This document shows positions 1-7,745 of a DNA stretch of 64,000 nucleotides, piece by piece. The position numbers and the translations under genes were made by a program. Source of the stretch: Oscillospiraceae bacterium (GTDB lineage: Bacteria > Bacillota > Clostridia > Oscillospirales > Ruminococcaceae); the NCBI GenBank assembly GCA_017405465.1, contig JAFRAJ010000016.1, positions 1 through 64,000 on the forward strand, given 5' to 3'. The notes beneath the pieces were generated by a model. It had not been told where the DNA came from and made no database searches. It worked only from the letters and a program-made list of their open reading frames with translations. How positions within the stretch are numbered: the stretch's first letter is position 1; every line of letters begins with the position of its first letter.

Positions 1-136
1 GAAAGAGAACCCAGCATGTTTGCACACTGGGCTCTCGTTGGCTAAAGAACTGTGATTGATAAGAGCCGTATGAATCGAGAGATTCACGTACGGTTCCGTG
101 AGAGCCTCGAGGTGAAAGTCCTCTTGACTACTCGAC
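1..136 (+). mobile_element. Group II intron, 3' end only (domains V and VI)
   Basis: Domain V is at 63-96: a 34-nt hairpin opening GAGCCGTATG, capped by a GAGA (GNRA-type) tetraloop and closing CACGTACGGTTC, with the catalytic AGC triad at 64-66. Domain VI follows at about 100-136, with an unpaired A near 127 (the likely branch-point) and the usual end CTACTCGAC at 128-136. A further stem pairs about 6-15 with 27-36 and may be the end of domain IV. The rest of the ribozyme and any reverse transcriptase lie left of the window, so it is not known whether the intron is intact. Confidence 0.85.
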
Positions 137-140
137 TGAG

Positions 141-161
141 AGGGCGGACTCGTTCCGCCCT
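141..161. other. Perfect 8-bp hairpin between the intron end and the DUF3592 gene
   Basis: AGGGCGGA at 141-148 pairs with TCCGCCCT at 154-161 around a 5-nt loop. No T-run follows on either strand, so it is not a classical intrinsic terminator. It lies about 20 nt past the stop of the leftward DUF3592 gene and could end or stabilise that transcript. Confidence 0.5.
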
Positions 162-180
162 ACTCGATTCGAAATGTTTT

Positions 181-1002
181 TCAGATAAGTGCGGATATTA
201 TGCTGATTCCGGCCAGAATCCCGAGTATCAGGATGATTGCTCCGGAAATGAGAATCAGCATATTCGGACCGTGCTCACGTACATCTCCTTCTGAGGGAGA
301 ATAGTAGAGCTTCACAGTATCTCCGATACGGAAAGAGTCTTTTCTTCCGGAGTTTACGTTGCAGCGTCTCATCATGGCCCTGCCTTCCTGGTCGTAACTG
401 ACGATCGGATAGTAGGTGAATCTTCCGCCCCCTGAGAATCTGCCGGGTTTGGATACCTGACGCTCGTATATATCGGTAATAACAGAGTCTATCTGTGTAA
501 GACCTCTCCTTTTAAGAGAGATATAGTTACCGATCATTCCGGCTCCCGCACCGATAAGGAGCAATGACAGGCAGGTCATAGCTGCGACTTCTTTTCCCTG
601 TATCTGGAACAGTGCGAGCAGGATCAGCAGCGCACCGCCGAGCATCCCAAGCCAGGGGTGGAATACCCATTCGTTGATCCCGTTGGTCAATACCGGCTCG
701 CTGGAAGAAGGATCGAAATAGAGCTGTACTTTCTGACCCATCGGATACTCTACAGGTGACTTTATGACGTGACGTTCCTTCTTTCCCGTCTTGGGATCCA
801 GAGATTCTACGGTAGTTTCGAAATAATCAAATACCTGACGGTCAAACTTGTCTTTCTTCATGACATGTTTGGTAACACGTACTTCGGCTTCTCTAGTGGC
901 TCCATAGCGGCTTCTTCTGCGATATTCTCGGACCTGCCCTGATTCCACAAGGAAGATGACGATACCTGGTATGAACATCAGATACTGGGAATAGTCAGCC
1001 AT
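181..1002 (-). CDS. DUF3592 domain membrane protein
   Basis: 273-residue protein, function unknown. It has an N-terminal hydrophobic segment, a central pair of membrane segments and a C-terminal membrane segment. Two similar soluble stretches (one starting 'EVRVTKHVMKKDKF', one 'VITDIYERQVSKPG') each end in a motif like 'GQKVQLYFDPSS' or 'GDTVKLYYSPSE'. This duplicated beta-rich unit is typical of DUF3592. The start is the ATG at 1002, with GGAGG six bases upstream; the frame is open to a TTG at 1014 that has no ribosome site. It appears monocistronic and divergent from the HAD gene at 1081. Confidence 0.75.
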   Translation of the reverse strand: MADYSQYLMFIPGIVIFLVESGQVREYRRRSRYGATREAEVRVTKHVMKKDKFDRQVFDYFETTVESLDPKTGKKERHVIKSPVEYPMGQKVQLYFDPSSSEPVLTNGINEWVFHPWLGMLGGALLILLALFQIQGKEVAAMTCLSLLLIGAGAGMIGNYISLKRRGLTQIDSVITDIYERQVSKPGRFSGGGRFTYYPIVSYDQEGRAMMRRCNVNSGRKDSFRIGDTVKLYYSPSEGDVREHGPNMLILISGAIILILGILAGISIISALI

Positions 1003-1080
1003 ATTGTCCTCCAAAGGGTTCTTTTTAGTATAATAACTGTAAAGATGATGTGTTCGAATCTGTTTTGAAAGGTCAAAATC

Positions 1081-1911
1081 ATGGATTCAAAAAGAAAAAA
1101 AGCACTGTATCTGGACCTTGACGGTACACTGCTCACAGATGACAAGCAGATCCCGGAACAGAACCGTGAAGCTATAGATAAGATGCTTGCAGAAGGTCAC
1201 AGCGTGATCATAACTACAGGAAGACCTCTGGTGAGTGCAGTGTTACAGGCTGAGATGCTTGGCCTCACTTCGGAAGGATGCTATCTCATTGCCTTCAACG
1301 GAGGGATCCTTTATGATACTGCGAAAAGGAAAGTTATATACAGATCCACTTTGCCATTGGATACTGTTGTCAAATGCTTCAGGGAAGCTGCGCGAAGGGG
1401 GATACATATCCAGACTTATTCGGAAGATAGAGTGCTTGTCGAACCGAGATGTGACAACGACATAGTAAGACTTTATTGTTCAAAGATCCTTATGCAGCAT
1501 GAAGTGCTTTCTGATATCACGGCTCTCAAAGAAGAACCAGTCAAGATGCTGATCATCGACCTTAACGATCCTGCTCCTCTGGAAGACTTCCGTACCTGGA
1601 TAGCGTCATGGGCAGAAGGGAAGATCGATACTTTCTTCTCCAGCAATGAGTACTGCGAGATTGTCAATAAAGGCCTGAATAAAGGAAATGCATTACGTCA
1701 GCTGGCAGAGCTCATAGGAATCGATATCGAAGATACCATAGCAGCAGGTGACGCCGCCAATGATATAACTATGATAGAGGCGGCAGGTATCGGCTGTGCC
1801 ATGAGCAATGCTACAGATGACGTCAAACAAGTGGCCGATTATGTTACCGAGAAAGACAACAATAACAGCGGGGTCGCGGAGATCATCAGGAAATTTATTC
1901 TTAAGTCATGA
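1081..1911 (+). CDS. Cof-type HAD superfamily phosphatase
   Basis: 276-residue cytoplasmic HAD hydrolase of the Cof (IIB cap) type, which usually dephosphorylates sugar phosphates or flavin nucleotides. Motif I is 'LYLDLDGTLL' near residue 10, motif II 'IITTGRP' near 43, a lysine in 'KGNALRQL' near 201, and motif IV 'AAGDAANDITMIEAAG' near 222. The length is normal for the family. The start ATG has a weak AAAGG site. It converges on the DeoR-type regulator, with only 3 bp between the two stops, so they are not co-transcribed. The substrate cannot be read from the sequence. Confidence 0.85.
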   Translation: MDSKRKKALYLDLDGTLLTDDKQIPEQNREAIDKMLAEGHSVIITTGRPLVSAVLQAEMLGLTSEGCYLIAFNGGILYDTAKRKVIYRSTLPLDTVVKCFREAARRGIHIQTYSEDRVLVEPRCDNDIVRLYCSKILMQHEVLSDITALKEEPVKMLIIDLNDPAPLEDFRTWIASWAEGKIDTFFSSNEYCEIVNKGLNKGNALRQLAELIGIDIEDTIAAGDAANDITMIEAAGIGCAMSNATDDVKQVADYVTEKDNNNSGVAEIIRKFILKS

Positions 1912-1914
1912 TGA

Positions 1915-2694
1915 TCAGTCTGTGGGAACGATCACGATGTCAGCCCCACTGAGCCTCAGCTGTTCAATGATCTCGGGGTCAGCCTGATCGTCAGTGACCA
2001 ACGTATACGGCCTGTCGTAAGTGCAGCTGCCGTAGGCGCTGTGCCATTCAGAACGCATATGAAGCTTTGTGTGATCCGCCAGGATGTAGAGGTTCTGGCG
2101 GGTCTTTGTTATCATGACTTCATTTATTCCTATCTCCATCGGTATATCGTAAACGAACTCTCCGTTTTCGTATACGGCAGCGCATCCGATGAAGGTCTTG
2201 TCCGCCTGGGTCTCAAGTATGCTCTGCATGGTGAGCTCTCCGACCATGATGCGGCTTCTGAGGTCTCCTCCGGTTATACGTACCGATATGCCCTGAGGAT
2301 ACTCTTCTCCTATGGCCCATCCATTGTTTGTTATGACTTTAACATTTTTATTCTCTACATATTTGAGAAGATTGAGGGCAGTGCGGCTGCCGTTGATAAA
2401 CAATGTGTCTCCGTCATCTACGAAAGATGCGGAGTAACTTGAGATCCTGTCACGGCATACGTTGACTTCTGAATTGATCTTTCTGGAGTTGTAGTATTCT
2501 TCCAGAGTCGCAGCGCCGCCGTGAGTCCTCCGTAGATGACCTTTCTGCTCGAGATAATCAAGGTCTCTTCTTACAGTCATCAGAGAGATACCGAACTGTT
2601 TTGCGATATCTTCCGAACGGATCTCGCCGCTTTCCTGAACTAGCTTCAGGATGCCCTGCTGGCGCGCGTCTACACTTTTTCTGTCTTTTTTCAT
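1915..2694 (-). CDS. DeoR-family transcriptional regulator, probable ascorbate (Ula) repressor
   Basis: 259 residues. The N-terminal DeoR winged helix (residues 10-65) contains 'EDIAKQFGISLMTVRRDLDYLEQKGHLRRTHGGA'-type residues, here in two parts: the recognition helix 'SLMTVRRDLDYL' and the wing 'RTHGGA'. A C-terminal sugar-phosphate-sensing domain follows (about 80-250). This family commonly represses carbohydrate operons and is relieved by a phosphorylated intermediate. It is the last gene of the leftward run after PTS IIA, IIC, IIB and a HAD protein, so control of this ascorbate locus is the best guess. That is inference from position; the tandem repeat at 6441-6462 is a candidate binding site. 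Confidence 0.8.
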   Translation of the reverse strand: MKKDRKSVDARQQGILKLVQESGEIRSEDIAKQFGISLMTVRRDLDYLEQKGHLRRTHGGAATLEEYYNSRKINSEVNVCRDRISSYSASFVDDGDTLFINGSRTALNLLKYVENKNVKVITNNGWAIGEEYPQGISVRITGGDLRSRIMVGELTMQSILETQADKTFIGCAAVYENGEFVYDIPMEIGINEVMITKTRQNLYILADHTKLHMRSEWHSAYGSCTYDRPYTLVTDDQADPEIIEQLRLSGADIVIVPTD

Positions 2695-2717
2695 TTCTCT
2701 GCTTTTTGGTTTTATGT

Positions 2718-3452
2718 TTATATTTCTTTGATCAGTGATAAAAGCTCCTCATAATCAGAGAAGCGCAGTATGCTCTCATCAGATTCCTGATGAGCGATGT
2801 GATCGACGGGAAGGGGAGATCCCTCCGGAAGAGGCTCCTTGACGGGGTCGAACCAGGCTGATTTCAGTCCTGCACGCTGAGCTGCGAGGACATCGTTCTT
2901 GAGGTTGTCGCCGACGTACAGGCACTCAGATGCATCACATCCCGACTTGCTGACGCACATCATGAAGAGCACCTTGTCCGGCTTTTCAGAACCAGCTTCT
3001 TCGCTGGATACGATGAAATCGAACAGACCGAGGATGCCGAGTGCTTCGAGCTTTCTGAACTGCATGACGGAAGTCATATTGGTGCCTATGCCGAGTTTGA
3101 ATCCCTGAGATCTGAGTTCATTCAGCGTTTCAACAAGCCCTGGGAAAAGGATCGACGATGCGGTCAGTGTATCCCAGTATATGTCATACATTCTTAGAGC
3201 ATGGGGAGACAGTGGAAGGCTTTCCTTCTCCAGTATCCTCTGAAAACGCACCAGACGGTTGTGTATCACGGCTTTTTTGCCATGCATGACACGGAGATCG
3301 TCGTACGACTCTTTCACCTTGCGCTCGGTCTCGTCTCTACTCCAGCCGAAATTCTCCAGCGCATAGTCTTCTATTGCGGTCATGGCTGCGGAATTGGCGC
3401 TGTCGTAATCGTAGAGAGTATTGTCTATATCAAATATAACGGATTTGATCAT
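2718..3452 (-). CDS. HAD-family hydrolase in the ascorbate PTS cluster
   Basis: 244-residue HAD phosphatase with a helical cap. Motif I is 'VIFDIDNTLYDY' at the N terminus, motif II 'GIGTNMTS', then 'EKPDKVLF' with the lysine, and motif IV 'LYVGDNLKNDVLAAQRAG'. The start is taken at the ATG at 3452, preceded by GGAAG; an upstream in-frame ATG at 3467 lacks a ribosome site. It sits 23 bp before the DeoR gene and downstream of the PTS genes. It may remove a phosphorylated side product of the pathway, but the substrate is unknown. Confidence 0.8.
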   Translation of the reverse strand: MIKSVIFDIDNTLYDYDSANSAAMTAIEDYALENFGWSRDETERKVKESYDDLRVMHGKKAVIHNRLVRFQRILEKESLPLSPHALRMYDIYWDTLTASSILFPGLVETLNELRSQGFKLGIGTNMTSVMQFRKLEALGILGLFDFIVSSEEAGSEKPDKVLFMMCVSKSGCDASECLYVGDNLKNDVLAAQRAGLKSAWFDPVKEPLPEGSPLPVDHIAHQESDESILRFSDYEELLSLIKEI

Positions 3453-3539
3453 TTTCTTCGCTTCCATAACTATATTAAATGACCGGGGCATGCCCAGGAT
3501 TCTGTGTCCTCAGTATACTCCGGTCATTCAATATCCTGG

Positions 3540-3571
3540 CTGTCTCCCGCATAAGCCGATGCGGGAGACAG
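3540..3571 (-). terminator. 13-bp intercistronic hairpin between PTS IIB and the HAD gene
   Basis: CTGTCTCCCGCAT (3540-3552) pairs exactly with ATGCGGGAGACAG (3559-3571) around a 6-nt loop. A second inverted pair, ATGACCGG at 3479 and CCGGTCAT at 3521, lies just downstream on the leftward transcript. No T-run follows, so this is more likely a processing or stability element than a full terminator. It separates the PTS genes from the HAD and regulator genes. Confidence 0.45.
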
Positions 3572-3622
3572 ATGTTATCTTTGCTTAGGTGCGCAGGTGT
3601 CACCGGCGCTCAGAGCATTGGA

Positions 3623-3931
3623 TCAGTCAAGGAGATCAGCTTCCTGAAGGGCAGCTTCGATCTCTTTGTCGGACATGACGTTCTTCAGAGCGATGACCGT
3701 CTTGCCGGCTGCTGCGAGTTCTTCAAAGTTCTTCGCAAAGGTGCGTGCGCAGAATATGACGTCATATGTGCGGGCAGCGCTCTTGCCTTCCGAAACGGAG
3801 CAGTGACGCAGTTCACCGTACTTGATGTCGTATTTCTTCATGACCTTCTTGATGGCATTCTCCATCATCAGGGAAGAACCGGCGCCGTTGGCGCAGCAGG
3901 CGAGCAGCTTTTTGTTATCGAGTTTAGCCAT
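3623..3931 (-). CDS. ulaB: PTS ascorbate-type EIIB component
   Basis: 102-residue soluble phosphocarrier of the ascorbate/lactose-type IIB fold. It accepts phosphate from IIA on a cysteine and passes it to the sugar during transport. The P-loop 'LLACCANGAGSSLM' places the catalytic cysteine at residue 13, in the C-x-x-G-x-GSS pattern of UlaB. Length is normal. The ATG has GGAGG seven bases upstream. It lies 115 bp downstream of the IIC gene, and that gap contains a strong hairpin. Assignment to ascorbate rests on the neighbouring ulaA- and ulaG-like genes. Confidence 0.85.
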   Translation of the reverse strand: MAKLDNKKLLACCANGAGSSLMMENAIKKVMKKYDIKYGELRHCSVSEGKSAARTYDVIFCARTFAKNFEELAAAGKTVIALKNVMSDKEIEAALQEADLLD

Positions 3932-3986
3932 TTATATACCTCCGAGGTTTTGTTGATCGGTCCCTGACCGTCTTTTCTTTGTTCAG

Positions 3987-4010
3987 CGGGATGCCGTTTC
4001 CGGCATCCCG
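3987..4010 (-). other. 10-bp hairpin between PTS IIC and IIB
   Basis: CGGGATGCCG (3987-3996) pairs perfectly with CGGCATCCCG (4001-4010) around a TTTC loop. There is no U-tract on the leftward transcript. Such hairpins commonly shape the relative abundance of cytosolic and membrane PTS parts by protecting or pausing; that role is inference. Confidence 0.5.
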
Positions 4011-4046
4011 TTAATTATAATCCAGATGGATGTTTAGTGAAAGATA

Positions 4047-5540
4047 TTACGCTTTCTCAGCGTTCATCTTTTCCCTGTGCTCAACATAGGCATCGTAGTC
4101 CTCTGTGATCAGGAAGTAGCCTTCCGGATCCATACGGTACTCGATCTGGGGGATCGCAAGAAGGACGATAACGACCAGTGCGACGCCGACATAACCGAGA
4201 TAACGCATTGCAACAGTGAACAGAGGCCAGACTGTATCCCAGTCGAACATTCCGAGATATCCGCCGTAATCGGCAAGGCCGACCCAGCCAGCGATGAGGG
4301 CAGCGCCGAATACCTGGATAAGACCGGAGAAGAAGGGGATGACGAGGCAGGCTTTGAGTCCGCCCTTTTCATTGGCGACGAGGCCGATGGTGGCATTATC
4401 AAAGAATACAGGAACGAATCCGCAGATGATGATCGTGGGAGATCCAAGGAGGATCAGGGTGACGATAGCAACGATCTGTCCGGCAAGACCTGCGAGGAAG
4501 CCGAAGGTAACAGCGTTGGAGTCGCCGAAACCGTAGCAGACTGCGCAGTCAACACCGGGTACGGATGCGGGCAGGAGCTTGTCAGCGATTCCCTGGAAGG
4601 AAGCTGTGAGCTCGGAAACGAATGTGCGGACACCAAGCTGGAGGATCGCAAGATAAACAGCGAACTGCAGGCAGGTGTTGAATACATAGAATGCGAAGGC
4701 TTCGGTCTCTTTCGTTGCGCCGCTGGCTACGAAGAAGTCCTTGCCGATGATGCTCATGATGATGCCGAAGAATACGGTCATCAGGATGGCTGTGCAGACC
4801 ATGTTCTCATTGAAGATGGAGAAGAAGCCGGGCATCTCGAGATCGCCGACCTTCTTGACTTTTCTCTTGCCGCCCTTGTCTCCGAAGAGCTTGTCAGCAA
4901 GCCAGTATCCGAGGCGGATACCGAACATCTGCTGATGCGCGATGGCAAATCCGGCGCCTTCTGTGAGCTCCTGCATGGGCTTGACGGTCAGGTTGGATCC
5001 GACTGCCCAGTAGGCTCCGAGGATGACGGACATGACGAGCAGAAGAGCTACGTTGTTCTCACGCAGAGCGGGCAGCGCGAACAGGATGAGCCAGTATGCG
5101 GTTGCAGCCTGCTGTACCTGGACGTGTCCGGTGGTGAAAAGGGTGCGGCACTTCGTGATCTTGTTGAAGCGGACGAGGAGGATGTTGACGATGAAGGCGA
5201 TGAGCAGCAGGGTCATGACCTGTGCGAAACCTTTTCCGAATGTCTCCTCGACTCCGGCTGTAACTGCGTTCTGACCATAGTAGGGATCGATGACGCAGGC
5301 GGTGAGGTTGAAGCGGTCCTTGAGACCGGCAAGGATGGGACGGAAGTTGCTGGTCAGTCCGCCGGAACCGACGTTGAGGATCAGCATGCCGATGATGGCT
5401 TTAAGAGTCCCAGCCAGTGTGTCGTACCACTTCTTGCCCATGAGGCAGTAGCCTACAAGGGTGAGGAATCCGACCATGTACGGAGCTTTCTGCAGGATGT
5501 AGGTTGCAAAAAAGTTCCATATTGCGCTTAGGATTTGCAT
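4047..5540 (-). CDS. ulaA: PTS ascorbate-type EIIC permease (UlaA-like)
   Basis: 497-residue polytopic membrane protein of the ascorbate-specific IIC family, which moves L-ascorbate inward with phosphorylation. The sequence is hydrophobic throughout, with about ten or more membrane segments. Family hallmarks include the start 'YMVGFLTLVGYCLMGKKW', 'GGLTSNFRPI', and 'TTGHVQVQQA'. Length is slightly above the usual 450-480. IIA is 103 bp upstream and IIB downstream, giving the order IIA-IIC-IIB with three separate polypeptides. The divergent ulaG makes ascorbate the likely substrate. Confidence 0.88.
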   Translation of the reverse strand: MQILSAIWNFFATYILQKAPYMVGFLTLVGYCLMGKKWYDTLAGTLKAIIGMLILNVGSGGLTSNFRPILAGLKDRFNLTACVIDPYYGQNAVTAGVEETFGKGFAQVMTLLLIAFIVNILLVRFNKITKCRTLFTTGHVQVQQAATAYWLILFALPALRENNVALLLVMSVILGAYWAVGSNLTVKPMQELTEGAGFAIAHQQMFGIRLGYWLADKLFGDKGGKRKVKKVGDLEMPGFFSIFNENMVCTAILMTVFFGIIMSIIGKDFFVASGATKETEAFAFYVFNTCLQFAVYLAILQLGVRTFVSELTASFQGIADKLLPASVPGVDCAVCYGFGDSNAVTFGFLAGLAGQIVAIVTLILLGSPTIIICGFVPVFFDNATIGLVANEKGGLKACLVIPFFSGLIQVFGAALIAGWVGLADYGGYLGMFDWDTVWPLFTVAMRYLGYVGVALVVIVLLAIPQIEYRMDPEGYFLITEDYDAYVEHREKMNAEKA

Positions 5541-5643
5541 TACTCTTTCTCCTTTTGTTTTGGATCTCCGGGATGATAGCAGCCGGAGTATCGGTTTATG
5601 AATATCCGTGTTCCTTCACGGAAGATTCCATATTAATAAGGTA

Positions 5644-6123
5644 TTACTCTTCGCAGGGGAAGTCCTCAGCAGCCTTGAGGATGTCTTCTGGTGTTCTTGC
5701 TGCCTGGAGGGCATCCAGCAGATCGTCATTAACGAAAACGTTCGAGAGCTGCATGATGTTATCAGTGTGCTCGTCAGGATTTGCAGAAGACAGGGTGAAG
5801 AAAAGATTGGCTTCCTTGTGTTCGCCGTCTTCGTCATAACCGAAATCGATCATCTTTTCAGTGACCATGAATCCGATACCTGTCTTGAAAGCGCCTTTGG
5901 CGTTCTCAGTGGTGTGAGGCATTGCGACATTGTGGTCGAATACCATATAAGGACCGTACTTCTCAATGCAGTTTACGATCTCTTCATGGAAATCTTCACT
6001 GACGGAGCCGTCTTCTACCAGAGGAAGAAGACTGAGCCTGACTGCCTCCTGCCAGGTAACACCTTCGCCGTCGATGAATGAATAGTGTTTCTTCTCAACT
6101 ATATCCTTGAATATATCTGCCAT
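5644..6123 (-). CDS. ulaC: PTS ascorbate/mannitol-fructose-type EIIA component
   Basis: 159-residue cytosolic EIIA domain that takes phosphate from HPr. The phosphorylatable histidine is in 'VAMPHT' at residue 70, the signature of the mannitol/fructose/ascorbate IIA fold. The start is the ATG at 6123, behind GGGAGGAG; the frame stays open 12 codons further but without a ribosome site. It is the first gene of the leftward PTS run, facing ulaG across a 438-bp regulatory gap. Confidence 0.85.
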   Translation of the reverse strand: MADIFKDIVEKKHYSFIDGEGVTWQEAVRLSLLPLVEDGSVSEDFHEEIVNCIEKYGPYMVFDHNVAMPHTTENAKGAFKTGIGFMVTEKMIDFGYDEDGEHKEANLFFTLSSANPDEHTDNIMQLSNVFVNDDLLDALQAARTPEDILKAAEDFPCEE

Positions 6124-6380
6124 GACGTACTCCTCCCAAACCAATACTTTGACTGCCAATATCGTAACTGAATGCGATCATTAAATCAATGACTTTTTGT
6201 TCGGTTTTTGTTAGTTATTGGCTGTTTTGAACAAGTTTGTGAATATCGCACAATCAGCATAACAAAACCATGGACATAATGCATATAGATAATATGCACA
6301 AAAACATGTCTTGAATATATGCAATAATGCTGAAAATGAGGCTAAATCATCTAAAAGTATCCTGTTCATGTCTTTTTATG

Positions 6381-6410
6381 TTGACCGTAACACCTAAGAA
6401 CAAGTATTAT
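6381..6410 (+). promoter_or_regulatory. Sigma-A-type promoter for the ulaG operon
   Basis: TTGACC at 6381-6386 and TATTAT at 6405-6410 are separated by 18 bp. Transcription would begin near 6417, giving a leader of about 145 nt before ulaG that includes the tandem repeat at 6441-6462. Confidence 0.6.
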
Positions 6411-6440
6411 GTTGATGCAGGCTGAGGATCAAAAAACAAA

Positions 6441-6465
6441 CGATATATGTTCGATATATGTTCGG
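6441..6465. repeat. Perfect 11-bp tandem repeat, candidate operator
   Basis: CGATATATGTT occurs twice in direct succession (6441-6451, 6452-6462) followed by CGG. The period is close to one helical turn, so two protein subunits would bind the same face. DeoR-family regulators often use direct repeats. Its position about 25 bp after the predicted ulaG transcription start fits a roadblock or repressor site. Binding by the DeoR protein at 1915-2694 is inference. Confidence 0.5.
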
Positions 6466-6561
6466 TACTTGATCATATCGCTTAACATCATTTGAGAATG
6501 ATCCGGCTGATACACGTAAGTAAGTTGAATAATGATCAAATCAATAATAGGGAGGAATTCC

Positions 6562-7665
6562 ATGAGCAAGATCAGTGAGATGACTAGAGAAAAATGGGTC
6601 ATGAGCACATTCCCGGAATGGGGAACATGGCTCACAGAAGAGATCGAGGGCTGGGACGTAAAACCCGGTACAGTCGCGATGTGGTGGCTGGGATGTGTCG
6701 GAATGTGGTTCAAGACACCAGGCGGCGCCAACATCACAGTTGACTTCTGGGCAGGAAACGGAAAGAGAACACACGGTGACGGCAAGATGAAGGTCGGACA
6801 TCAGATGGCTAATATGGCCGGCGTCCGTGCCATGCAGCCTAACCTTCGTAACGTACCCTTTGTTATTGATCCATTCATGATCAATCATCTCGACGCTGTT
6901 CTGGCAACGCACTACCATCAGGATCATATGAGTGCCGAGCTTGCTGCACATGTTGTCAACAGCGGAATGACCACTACTGATGCCGACGGCAACGAGATCC
7001 CCGTACCCTTCATCGGTGCACAGAAGTGCGTCGATTACTGGATCGACTGGGGCGTGCCGGCAGACCGCTGCATAGTCGTAAAACCCGGTGATGTAGTCAA
7101 GATCAAGGATATAGAGATAGTTGCAGTGGATTCCTTCGACCGCACCTGCATCGTCACCACTGACTCAACAGGACCCGACCGCGAAGACCTCGCAGGCAAA
7201 TGCCCGACAGACATGGATGAGAAGGCAGTCAATTACATCATCAAGACACCCGGCGGAAACATCTACCACAGCGGTGACTCCCATTACTCAATCTATTTTG
7301 CAAAGCACGGCAAGGACTATGATATCGATGTCGCTACAGCAGCGTTCGGCTGCAACCCGATAGGCATCCAGGACAAGATGGAAGCAACAGACGTACTCCG
7401 TATGGCTGAAGCTCTCAACTGCAAGGTCGTCATCCCGATCCATCATGACGTGTGGACAAACTTCCAGGCTGACGTCAACGAGATCAAGGTCCTCTGGGAG
7501 ATGAGGAAGGACCGCCTTGACTACAAGTTCCATCCCTTCTTCTGGGAAGTCGGCGGACATTATGTATATCCTGACGACAAAGACCGCATGGCATATCATC
7601 ATGACAGAGGATTCCATGACTGCTTCGAGTATGAACCCAATGTCCCGTACCGCAGCGTACTGTAA
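6562..7665 (+). CDS. ulaG: L-ascorbate-6-phosphate lactonase
   Basis: 367-residue metallo-beta-lactamase-fold enzyme. It opens L-ascorbate 6-phosphate to 3-keto-L-gulonate 6-phosphate, the first cytosolic step after PTS uptake. The metal site '[10 protein letters not shown]' gives H117, H119, D121 and H122; a further ligand histidine is in '[11 protein letters not shown]'. The N-terminal stretch '[15 protein letters not shown]' and the overall length match UlaG closely. The start ATG has GGGAGG seven bases upstream. It is the first gene of the rightward ascorbate operon. Confidence 0.93.
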   Translation: MSKISEMTREKWVMSTFPEWGTWLTEEIEGWDVKPGTVAMWWLGCVGMWFKTPGGANITVDFWAGNGKRTHGDGKMKVGHQMANMAGVRAMQPNLRNVPFVIDPFMINHLDAVLATHYHQDHMSAELAAHVVNSGMTTTDADGNEIPVPFIGAQKCVDYWIDWGVPADRCIVVKPGDVVKIKDIEIVAVDSFDRTCIVTTDSTGPDREDLAGKCPTDMDEKAVNYIIKTPGGNIYHSGDSHYSIYFAKHGKDYDIDVATAAFGCNPIGIQDKMEATDVLRMAEALNCKVVIPIHHDVWTNFQADVNEIKVLWEMRKDRLDYKFHPFFWEVGGHYVYPDDKDRMAYHHDRGFHDCFEYEPNVPYRSVL

Positions 7666-7696
7666 GAGCTTAATAACAATTCATTAATATGAAAAA

Positions 7697-7729
7697 CGGC
7701 ACCGGGGACTGATAGTCCGCCGGCGCCGC
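7697..7729 (+). other. Intercistronic hairpin after ulaG
   Basis: A long imperfect stem pairs CGGCaCCGG-GGACT with AGTCC-gCCGGcGCCG around a GAT loop. No T-run follows. It may stabilise the upstream ulaG message or reduce read-through into the next gene. Confidence 0.45.
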
Positions 7730-7745
7730 TCTACGGAGAACAGAT

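Larger units (their letters stand above)
6124..6561. promoter_or_regulatory. Divergent regulatory region of the ascorbate locus
   Basis: This 438-bp AT-rich gap lies between the leftward PTS genes and rightward ulaG. It contains a rightward promoter (6381-6410) and an 11-bp tandem repeat (6441-6462), both listed separately. Two more copies of the core TGTTCGG-like string occur nearby (TTGTTCGG at 6198, ATGTTCGG at 6458). No convincing leftward promoter was found by eye, and no ORF of note is present. The length suggests control by more than one regulator. Confidence 0.6.

Noticed and set aside
4077..5531. Long 484-codon frame antisense to the PTS IIC gene
   Set aside because: Its translation is a low-complexity acidic mirror of the IIC codons, has no ribosome site, and the sense frame is a clear permease.
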